IMG/VR virus record: IMGVR_UViG_3300035698_029380
Span: 1-60,288 of that record
Length of the DNA: 60,288 nucleotides
Direction: 5' to 3' (one strand)
Source of the DNA: a virus
Below are positions 25,973 through 32,105 of the stretch, one piece after another. The position numbers and the translations under genes are program-made. Positions within the stretch are counted from its first letter, which is position 1. Each line of letters starts with the position of its first letter. The notes below the pieces were generated by a model, which ran no database searches, was not told the DNA's origin, and was given only the letters and a program-made list of their open reading frames with translations.

Positions 25973-27267
25973 ATTTTAGAGATTTTAACTTTTGGAGATG
26001 GAAGCCGCAATGGTTCTTTTTTTGCGCTTATAAATTTCTTTTGAAGTTTTTTTCGTTTTTCTTCATCTTGAATTCTTTTTCTTTCTTTTGGCGACAAGGT
26101 TTTTATTTTATTCACCATTTTTGAAAATCCGTCAGTTTTTTCTTTTGGCGCTTTTTGTTCGGGAACTTTTTCGCCTTTGCCTTTTGCTTCTGCTTTTGAG
26201 ATTACTTTTTCAAACGCTTGACCAGCTTTTTCTTTTCCGTATTCTTTTGCTTTTTTATATGTGGCTGAACCTTTTTCTTTCATTTGTTCCCATTTAGATT
26301 TTGCTAGTTGAGCTGTTGGAGATGCTTTTATTTTTTCGCTTGCTCTTTGAGATACGCCTTTTATTTTTTCAATGGTTCCTTTTCCAGTTTCTTGTATTCT
26401 TCCTTTTAGTATATTTAAGGCACTTGGAGATGCTAATCTAATTGATCTAAAAAACGCTTTTGACGCTTCTGTTTCTGCTGAATGTAATCTGTCTTGAGCT
26501 GTGCTTGGCATTTCTCTTGCTTTTCTTGCAAGAGTATCCATAGTTTTACTGAATTTTCTTAAGTATCTTTCAATTTGCCCAACCTTAAATTTTGATGCTT
26601 CTTCGTTCAGTTCTTCGCTTTCAATCATTGTCATTAGTTCGGCAACTGGTATATCGAACTTGTTAGCAAATTTTTCCATTGTTTCTTTTTTCATAGTATT
26701 TATTTTTTGCACGATTAAGCTAACGGAAAGTTTTTTACTTTCTTTTGGTTCTGGTTTTTCAATTTTTTCTGGCTCGGCTTCTTCAGGTTCTTCGTCTTCG
26801 GGCTCTTCGATTTCGTCTGGCTTCGCTGCCGGTGCTTCTGTAGGAGTTTCTGCGGATGGCTCGGTTATTTCTTTTTCTGGATTGGCAATTTTATGTTTTT
26901 TTCTAAAAAGTTTTTGTGCTTGTTTAAGAAGTTTTTCATCATCTTCCGTTCTTGTTATTAAATCAATTCCGTTCTTTTTTAAAACGTCAATTGCCTGTTG
27001 CTTTACTTTATAGTTTTTTTTGCTTGCTCCAAGTTTTTTAAATATATGAATGGCTAATAATGTATTCTCTAGTTCTTTTTTTGAAACATCTTCGCCACTT
27101 TTAATTTTTGAAATCACATCTTTTGCTATTGGTGTTCCATAAGCGCCTAAAAATACTTTAGCTTGCTTATAGTTTGAAGTTATAGCTTTTTCTCGTCTTT
27201 TATTGGTAAAGTCATAAGCTTCACTTATTAGCTCTTTTTTTATAAAGTCTATGTCAAGTTTTTTCAT
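25969..27267 (-). CDS. Putative precursor of a basic internal head protein
   Basis: 432 residues. Leader MKKLDIDFIKKELISE|A, a helical domain to ~residue 130, a Pro/Glu linker (PEDEEPEEAEPEKIEKPEP) and then IESEELNE|E, a second candidate cleavage site (~residues 215-222). After it comes a very basic Lys/Ala-rich C-terminal half (SKWEQMKEKGSATYKKAKEY). Separation of an acidic from a basic part by an LxE site suggests processing to a DNA-binding peptide inside the head. Inferred from composition and sites. Confidence 0.65.
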   Translation of the reverse strand: MKKLDIDFIKKELISEAYDFTNKRREKAITSNYKQAKVFLGAYGTPIAKDVISKIKSGEDVSKKELENTLLAIHIFKKLGASKKNYKVKQQAIDVLKKNGIDLITRTEDDEKLLKQAQKLFRKKHKIANPEKEITEPSAETPTEAPAAKPDEIEEPEDEEPEEAEPEKIEKPEPKESKKLSVSLIVQKINTMKKETMEKFANKFDIPVAELMTMIESEELNEEASKFKVGQIERYLRKFSKTMDTLARKAREMPSTAQDRLHSAETEASKAFFRSIRLASPSALNILKGRIQETGKGTIEKIKGVSQRASEKIKASPTAQLAKSKWEQMKEKGSATYKKAKEYGKEKAGQAFEKVISKAEAKGKGEKVPEQKAPKEKTDGFSKMVNKIKTLSPKERKRIQDEEKRKKLQKKFISAKKEPLRLPSPKVKISKI

Positions 27268-27268
27268 A

Positions 27269-27532
27269 TTAGTTTTCCATTTGAAAATATTTTTTTAAAA
27301 TTTTTAAAGCTTCTTCTAAAAGTTTTAGCGATCGTTCTCCACCTGTTATTCTTTTTTGTCTTTTTTGTTTAAAGTGTGAAAGTCTTATATTTCCTTTAAG
27401 TTTTTCTGGTCTTTTAATATCTAGCTTTTCTCTAAGAATTCTACTTTTTAGTGATTTAACAACTTCTTCAAGTTTATCAACTTCGCTTATAAAAACAAAT
27501 CCTTCAAGTATTTGTTTTTTTAAAGTTTTCAT
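27269..27532 (-). CDS. Small putative internal protein
   Basis: 87 residues, leader MKTLKKQILE|G. The remainder is strongly basic (KRPEKLKGNIRLSHFKQKRQ). First gene behind the late motif, directly followed by the 432-residue precursor. Ribosome binding site AAGGAT. Probably a packaged DNA-binding protein. Confidence 0.6.
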   Translation of the reverse strand: MKTLKKQILEGFVFISEVDKLEEVVKSLKSRILREKLDIKRPEKLKGNIRLSHFKQKRQKRITGGERSLKLLEEALKILKKYFQMEN

Positions 27533-27546
27533 AAATTATCCTTTTT

Positions 27547-27557
27547 TTTATCTTTAC
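27547..27557 (-). promoter_or_regulatory. Late-type promoter motif
   Basis: GTAAAGATAAA on the minus strand, 25 nt before the ATG at 27532, with AAGGAT right after the predicted start of transcription. It lies back to back with the early promoter of the rightward gene. Confidence 0.65.
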
Positions 27558-27568
27558 GTTGAAAAAGC

Positions 27569-27597
27569 TTGACAAAAAATAGAAAATATTTTATTAT
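27569..27597 (+). promoter_or_regulatory. Early sigma70-type promoter
   Basis: TTGACA (27569-27574), 17-nt spacer, TATTAT (27592-27597); ribosome binding site AAAGGAGAG follows. Drives the 253-residue gene and probably the RNA locus beyond it. Confidence 0.8.
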
Positions 27598-27626
27598 AAG
27601 AAAGTGATAAAAAAAGGAGAGAAAAA

Positions 27627-28388
27627 ATGGAAAAAAATCAACTACATCAACTATTAGCGGTTGAAAATGATAGGAGAACAAAAGCTGGTCGAATAGCTGT
27701 TGAAGCTATTAATACTTTTCAAAAAAAGTCAGAGCATTTTGATGGTATCGTAAAGGTGTATACCCCTTACGATGAAGAAAAAGGAGCAAAAATCCCTGCA
27801 GAAATCAAGGAAGTTGTTACGACCGTGTCAGATAAAATAAATTATACTCAAAAAGCAATGATAGTTGGAATAGATGCTCAGCTAAGCAAAGAAGAAACTA
27901 ATGGTAGCGGAACAGCTAAAGCAGAACTAAAAGTCGGTGAAATTTCTTTTGGAGAGCTTTCAGCTACTTCACTTTTGGCATTAGAAACTCAGCTTATCAA
28001 AGTTAGAGATGTGTATAAATCTATTCCAACCTTAGACCCAACTAAATCTTGGGAACCATCTAAAATAGATGGAAAAAATATTTATACATCTAAATCGGAT
28101 GTTAAATATAGAACTGAAAAATTACATACGCCTTTGGTATTATCCGAAGCAACAAAAGAACACCCTGCGCAAGTTCAAATAATCTCTACTGATAAGCAAG
28201 TTGGTAAATACGAAACAACTTATAAATCAGGAAAGATTACACCAACTCAAAAATCAGAACTTCTTGGAAAAGTTGATACTTTAATAGATAAAGTAAAAAG
28301 AGCAAGAGCTAAAGCTAATAGAGTAGAGGTGGTAAAAGCCAAGGTTGGCAAAAAGATTTTTGATTATATAAATGGAGAAATATTATAA
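27627..28388 (+). CDS. Conserved phage protein (DUF7873-like, tentative)
   Basis: 253 residues. It opens MEKNQLHQLLAVENDRRTKA and later has SKSDVKYRTEK followed by PLVLSEATKEHPAQVQIIS (residues ~170-188) and KSELLGKVDTLIDKVKRARAKAN. From memory this layout matches a family widespread in actinobacteria and their phages, now a numbered DUF; a profile search is needed. No catalytic residues are obvious. It has a strong early promoter and is directly followed by the tRNA-like RNA locus, so a link between protein and RNA is possible. Function unknown. Confidence 0.6.
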   Translation: MEKNQLHQLLAVENDRRTKAGRIAVEAINTFQKKSEHFDGIVKVYTPYDEEKGAKIPAEIKEVVTTVSDKINYTQKAMIVGIDAQLSKEETNGSGTAKAELKVGEISFGELSATSLLALETQLIKVRDVYKSIPTLDPTKSWEPSKIDGKNIYTSKSDVKYRTEKLHTPLVLSEATKEHPAQVQIISTDKQVGKYETTYKSGKITPTQKSELLGKVDTLIDKVKRARAKANRVEVVKAKVGKKIFDYINGEIL

Positions 28389-28396
28389 AAAATAGA

Positions 28397-28768
28397 GCTA
28401 GTCTAAGTTTTAGACTTAGCATAAAGTAGGCGACCAAAGATATCGCCTACAATAAGCTTCAGCGTTTCGACTCTGTAGCTTTAAAAGAAGTCTTTTGAAC
28501 TGAAAAGATTGAGTACATAACTTCTAATGCTTTCGGGCAAAACAAGCTTGTGCGCCGGTTCGAGCCCGGCGGGGGCCTCTGAAACTTTTTGAAAAAGAGG
28601 TTTGAGAGGCCCCCTAGCTCAGTGGCAGAGCAAAGTGATTAGTATAAAATAGAAGGGTATGGAAAAATATTCAAGGGGAAAGAGCAATTATATCAATGAA
28701 TGCTGAAAACCGGCGTTTACTAATAATTTGGGGGAGGTGCATAGTGGTAGGCATTCTCCCCTTTTTTT
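28397..28768 (+). ncRNA. Structured RNA with circularly permuted tRNA-like domain
   Basis: No protein gene fits here. In order there is a T arm (GCCGG-TTCGAGC-CCGGC, 28554-28570), a 3' acceptor strand GGGGGCC (28571-28577, extended to GGGGGCCTC), a 26-nt hairpin loop, a 5' acceptor strand GAGGCCCCC (28606-28614), TA, and a D arm (GCTC-AGTGGCA-GAGC, 28617-28631). No anticodon arm is present; instead AAAGtgATTAG (28632-28642) pairs with CTAATgCTTT (28524-28533), and TTCAGCGTTT (28458-28467) pairs with GAATGCTGAA (28698-28707). Upstream hairpins include GTAGGCGA/TCGCCTAC. Bacterial Y RNAs (YrlA) have this permuted layout; a permuted tmRNA is the alternative. Confidence 0.7.
28730..28768 (+). terminator. 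Rho-independent terminator of the RNA locus
   Basis: GGGGAG pairs with CTCCCC around a tRNA D-arm-like loop (GTGCATAGTGGTAGGCA), followed by seven T. Defines the 3' end of the structured RNA. Confidence 0.8.
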
Positions 28769-28769
28769 A

Positions 28770-28798
28770 TTGACAAAAAATAAAAATAATGAGATAAT
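28770..28798 (+). promoter_or_regulatory. Early promoter placing +1 near an ATG
   Basis: TTGACA (28770-28775), 17-nt spacer, GATAAT (28793-28798). The ATG at 28804 begins 6 nt after the -10 box, so the mRNA should be leaderless or nearly so. Confidence 0.65.
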
Positions 28799-28803
28799 AT
28801 AAT

Positions 28804-29010
28804 ATGTTTAAAATAGATTTTGATTTTTTAATGAATGTCTATGTGTGGTATTTAAAAATACTTGTTGCAATTCTTTCTTTAGCATTTTTTGTAGTTGGCG
28901 TTCTTTGTTTTTTTAATAAAGAATTTATAGCTGGTGGTATATTTGTTATAGTTATATTTTTCACTCTTATTGTACCAGCAAATTTTATTATTTTTTCTAA
29001 AGAAGATTAA
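28804..29010 (+). CDS. Small protein with two membrane segments
   Basis: 68 residues with two hydrophobic helices (ILVAILSLAFFVVGVLCFF, residues ~20-38, and IAGGIFVIVIFFTLIVPANF, ~44-63) joined by a short loop. Probably an inner-membrane hairpin; holin-like size, but an early promoter argues against lysis timing. Expected to be translated from a leaderless mRNA. Ends just before the DnaE N-terminal gene. Confidence 0.6.
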   Translation: MFKIDFDFLMNVYVWYLKILVAILSLAFFVVGVLCFFNKEFIAGGIFVIVIFFTLIVPANFIIFSKED

Positions 29011-29011
29011 T

Positions 29012-30277
29012 ATGTTCGTTCAATTGCATACTCACACGCATATAGGTTCTCGTCTCGATGCTGTAGCTTCGCCAGAAGATTATGTAAAAAAAGCCGTTGA
29101 ATATAATCATCCAGCTCTTGCGATTACTGATCATGGCAGATTGAATGGAATTTATGAACATCAAAAACAGTGTCTAAAATATGGAATAAAGCCTATTCTT
29201 GGTGTTGAAATGTATTTAGTTGATGAGCTTGAAGAAATAGAAAAAAAAGGCAAAAAAGAAAAGCGAATAAGAACAAAAAATTATCATATAGTTTTATTAG
29301 CCAGCAACAAAATTGGCTATGAAAATTTACTTTATTTAAACTATCTTTCAATGAAAGATACTTCTCATTTTTATTATAATCCAAGAATTTTACAAAAAGA
29401 ACTATTTGAGCATTCAGAAGGGTTAGTTGTTGGAACAGCTTGTTTAGCAAATCCATTTATTTCACTATATAGAAAAGAAAAAATTCATGAAAGCGTCGAA
29501 TTATATAAAAAATATTTAGATGTTTTTGGAAAAAACTTTTATACAGAAATACAATTAAATGAATTAACAAGGCCAATAGATAATTTACAAAAAGGGCAAC
29601 AAAGTTCTAATGACTTTATGATAAAAATGGCCAATAAATTTGGGGTTCCAGTAGTTCTTACTGGTGATGTTCATTATCTTGAAAAGGGGCAAGATAAACT
29701 ACAAACATTATCGATTGCTATAAGAGATAAATCTACAATCGATAATTTATCATTTCAACTTGAAAGTAAAGAACTATATTATCACGATATAAAAGATTAT
29801 ATTGAGTTCAATGATAGATGGAATTACGGATATAAAAAAGAAGATATAATTTCATGGTGCCATAATTCTATTGATGTAGCAAATAAATGTAGTTATACGA
29901 TTCCCTCAAGAGCGAAACTTCATATTCCAAAAACATCTAGAAATGATGATAGCAAACTTATTATAAAAGCAAAAGAAGGTCTAGAAAAAAAATTCGATAA
30001 AGTTCCAGCCGAATATAAAAAAAGATTAGAACATGAATTAGAAGTAATTATTAGAAAAGGTTTTAGTAGTTATTGTCTTATTTTAGAAGATATTTATAGT
30101 TTTGTAGAAGAAAAGCAAATTTATAAAGGCCCAGCTAGAGGGAGTGGAGCAGGAAGCCTTGTTTTATATTCATTGGGAATAACTACAATAGATCCTATAA
30201 AATATGGCTTATTGTTTGAAAGATTTTTATCTCAAGCACGCTCACCAGATTTAGTAGTAGATTATTTTGAAGAATGA
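29012..30277 (+). CDS. DNA polymerase III alpha, fragment 1: PHP and palm start
   Basis: 421 residues from MFVQLHTHTH. The PHP domain keeps its metal ligands: LHTHTHIGS (residues ~4-12), ITDHGRLNG (~41-49), LGVEMYL and TGDVHYLEKG, so PHP proofreading activity is plausible. It continues into the palm (FSSYCLILEDIYSF, KGPARGSGAGSLVLYSLGIT, LLFERFLSQARSPD) and stops exactly where the first catalytic Asp pair normally lies; the last residues PDLVVDY resemble that motif but lack the DxD. The chain resumes in the gene at 30461. Confidence 0.88.
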   Translation: MFVQLHTHTHIGSRLDAVASPEDYVKKAVEYNHPALAITDHGRLNGIYEHQKQCLKYGIKPILGVEMYLVDELEEIEKKGKKEKRIRTKNYHIVLLASNKIGYENLLYLNYLSMKDTSHFYYNPRILQKELFEHSEGLVVGTACLANPFISLYRKEKIHESVELYKKYLDVFGKNFYTEIQLNELTRPIDNLQKGQQSSNDFMIKMANKFGVPVVLTGDVHYLEKGQDKLQTLSIAIRDKSTIDNLSFQLESKELYYHDIKDYIEFNDRWNYGYKKEDIISWCHNSIDVANKCSYTIPSRAKLHIPKTSRNDDSKLIIKAKEGLEKKFDKVPAEYKKRLEHELEVIIRKGFSSYCLILEDIYSFVEEKQIYKGPARGSGAGSLVLYSLGITTIDPIKYGLLFERFLSQARSPDLVVDYFEE

Positions 30278-30287
30278 AGTTTAATAA

Positions 30288-30464
30288 ATGATTAGCTATA
30301 AAAGATTTAAAGAAAATAAAAAGGTTGGAATACTTATACAAATATTTAAAAATTCGTCAACATATTGGATAATAGAAATAATGTTAAAACATAATACTTT
30401 TTATAAATGGGTCAATAGAAATAAGTTACGAACACAGTGGGTAAAAAGAAATTTAGGATTATGA
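30288..30464 (+). CDS. Microprotein inside the split polymerase
   Basis: 58 residues: MISYKRFKENKKVGILIQIFKNSS, Trp- and Lys-rich after that. VGILIQIFKN fits the recurrent N-terminal helix. Overlaps the ATG of polymerase fragment 2 as ATGA, so translation is probably coupled. Confidence 0.55.
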   Translation: MISYKRFKENKKVGILIQIFKNSSTYWIIEIMLKHNTFYKWVNRNKLRTQWVKRNLGL

Positions 30465-31321
30465 AAACTTATAGAGAACTAAAAAAGCATTGCGATGAAC
30501 AAATAAAGCAATATCCTCAGTATGAAAAAATATACCGTAAAGAAATAATAATGGCTAAACGTTATTACGATAATGGTAGAAATCTTTATGAAGAATTAAA
30601 TAATAAAAAAATAAAAAATAACTATGTAATACCATTTTTATTAGGAATAACAAATAAAGTTAAAGATGAGGATTTGAAAACTTGTTTTGTTTCTAAGGGT
30701 AGTAGTGGCGGAATTGATGTCGATACAGATTTTTCAAGTGCAGGAAAGGAAATGATACAAGAATATCTTATACTAAAATATGGTGAAGATAGAGTTATTC
30801 ATGTTGGAACTTTTACTAAGTTAGGCCCATCTTCCGCTGCGAAAGATTTGCTTAGAATTTATAAAGTTGATTATGGGCGATCAAATGAATTTACAAAAGT
30901 ATTAGAAAAAAATCTAACTTGGGAACAAAATGTAGAAAATTTAAAAGAAAATTTTCAAGAGCAATATAAATTTTATGAGCAAAATAAAAGTGTTTTAGAA
31001 ATGGTTCCTTATTTTATAAATAAAACAAGACAAGCCGGAAAACATGCTGGTGGAATTGTCATATCTGATGAGCCGATTTATAAATTAATACCAGTAGATA
31101 GAGTTAGTGGAGAAATGTGTACGGCATTTCCTGAAAGTGGACAAGAGCAAGTTTTAGATGAGTTTGGTATTGTAAAGTTTGATATTTTGGGAATTTCTAT
31201 AATGGATGTTATTAGAGAAACCGTAAATATGATTGAGGAAAAATTATTTTTAATAGAAGAAGATAATGTATTTAAGGTCGTGCCAGAATCTTACATTAAT
31301 AAAGAAATAGAGAAATTATGA
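30461..31321 (+). CDS. DNA polymerase III alpha, fragment 2: catalytic palm
   Basis: 286 residues from the ATG at 30461, chosen for the ATGA overlap; a GTG at 30437 is the alternative. Residues ~1-80 have no counterpart that I recognise in usual DnaE. Then IDVDTDFSSAGKEMIQEYLI with the catalytic DxD at ~86-90, YGEDRVIHVGTF, KTRQAGKHAGGIVIS (~188-202) and GIVKFDILGI with the third catalytic Asp at ~241. All three metal-binding aspartates therefore sit in this piece. It ends before the fingers domain. Confidence 0.85.
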   Translation: MKTYRELKKHCDEQIKQYPQYEKIYRKEIIMAKRYYDNGRNLYEELNNKKIKNNYVIPFLLGITNKVKDEDLKTCFVSKGSSGGIDVDTDFSSAGKEMIQEYLILKYGEDRVIHVGTFTKLGPSSAAKDLLRIYKVDYGRSNEFTKVLEKNLTWEQNVENLKENFQEQYKFYEQNKSVLEMVPYFINKTRQAGKHAGGIVISDEPIYKLIPVDRVSGEMCTAFPESGQEQVLDEFGIVKFDILGISIMDVIRETVNMIEEKLFLIEEDNVFKVVPESYINKEIEKL

Positions 31322-31342
31322 GAGTAAAAAAGAGAGGAAAAA

Positions 31343-31552
31343 ATGCTAACGCAAAAACAAATAGATATAATAGTTAAAGAAAAATTTATTGATATGCAGG
31401 CTTCTATTAATGCTATAGAGACTCAAATACTTGAAGCTGGCGATGAAATGAATAAACAACTTATTTCTTTTCATGTTGGAAAGATTTTTAATGATTATAA
31501 AATAATTACTTCTTTTTTAGGAACATTTAAAGAAGAGCTTGACAAGGAATAA
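31343..31552 (+). CDS. Small helical protein inside the split polymerase
   Basis: 69 residues, two or three helices (KQIDIIVKEKFIDMQASINAIETQILEAGDEM), with ribosome binding site AGAGAGG. It ends EELDKE, whose codons carry the -35 box of the sigma gene promoter. No family recognised. Confidence 0.6.
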   Translation: MLTQKQIDIIVKEKFIDMQASINAIETQILEAGDEMNKQLISFHVGKIFNDYKIITSFLGTFKEELDKE

Positions 31553-31567
31553 TATATATTCTATAAT
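31539..31567 (+). promoter_or_regulatory. Early consensus promoter for the sigma gene
   Basis: TTGACA (31539-31544), 17-nt spacer, TATAAT (31562-31567): both boxes perfect. Ribosome binding site AGAGGT and a TTG start follow. Confidence 0.85.
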
Positions 31568-31588
31568 AATATAATAGAGGTATATTAT

Positions 31589-31975
31589 TTGCTGAACGTT
31601 AATAAAGAAGAACTTAAAAATAAGTTTATAGAAGAAGATTGGGATTATGTATTTGACAAAGCTGAAAAAATTTCTGATTTTATAATTTCTAGAAGATTTA
31701 AAATTTATGATTTACATATAAAAGAAGATATAAGACAAGAATGTTTGGTAAATTTTTGGACTAAAATACAGGCTGGGAAATGTGATCCAGAAAGAAATGT
31801 TTTTGCTTTTATATGGCAAAATTCAACTTATCGAATACTTGAAATTCTTAGAAAAGAAAACAATAGAAAAAGAATAGCCAAATTTATGTCTTTTGAAGCT
31901 GAAGATTATATAGTGTTTAAAAAAGGAATAGGAGAAAAATATGTTCCTTCCCATTTACAAGAGCTCTGGGTATAA
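31589..31975 (+). CDS. Region-2-only sigma factor (gp55-like)
   Basis: 128 residues from a TTG with AGAGGT upstream. The central part DLHIKEDIRQECLVNFWTKIQ (residues ~47-67), then DPERNVFAFIWQNSTYRILEILRKENNRKR (~74-103), is sigma70 region 2.1-2.4: core-binding helix and -10 recognition/melting. There is no region 4, so -35 contact must be absent or supplied by a partner. T4 gp55 is likewise a minimal late sigma that reads only a -10 element. Strong consensus promoter in front. The GTAAAGATAAA motif is a natural candidate target (inference). Confidence 0.75.
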   Translation: MLNVNKEELKNKFIEEDWDYVFDKAEKISDFIISRRFKIYDLHIKEDIRQECLVNFWTKIQAGKCDPERNVFAFIWQNSTYRILEILRKENNRKRIAKFMSFEAEDYIVFKKGIGEKYVPSHLQELWV

Positions 31976-32105
31976 AAAGGTTTTAAATTTGATTGAGCTT
32001 TTCTCAAATAAAACTTATGTTTATTTTTCACTTTTTTATAAAAAGAAAAAAAGACCTGCTTTTTTTAAACGAATTAAATGGCCTAGACCTGGACCTAGAA
32101 AATGA
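31941..32105 (+). CDS. Microprotein inside the split polymerase
   Basis: 54 residues: MFLPIYKSSGYKKVLNLIELFSNK, followed by a basic Pro/Arg-rich tail (RIKWPRPGPRK). AGGAG upstream, 35-bp overlap with the sigma gene, ATGA overlap with polymerase fragment 3. VLNLIELFSN fits the recurrent family helix. Confidence 0.55.
   Translation: MFLPIYKSSGYKKVLNLIELFSNKTYVYFSLFYKKKKRPAFFKRIKWPRPGPRK

Noticed and set aside
26088-27013. Plus-strand hydrophobic frames (69 and 170 codons)
   Set aside because: Antisense to the Lys/Glu-rich internal protein; the Ser/Gly/Phe composition is what that antisense gives.
28632-28740. A tmRNA tag peptide downstream of the D arm
   Set aside because: Frames such as AENRRLLI were checked; none follows a normal resume context or ends in an LAA-like tag before a stop. 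A permuted tmRNA stays possible but is not supported by a tag.
28617-28760. An ordinary tRNA interrupted by an intron
   Set aside because: No T arm or 3' acceptor strand matching GGCCCCC lies downstream; the matching strands are upstream. No group I core motifs are visible in the short segment.
30277-32102. Inteins or group I introns as the reason for the split polymerase
   Set aside because: No Cys/Ser at the splice edges and no His-Asn before a nucleophile. The gaps contain genes with starts, ribosome binding sites and promoters.
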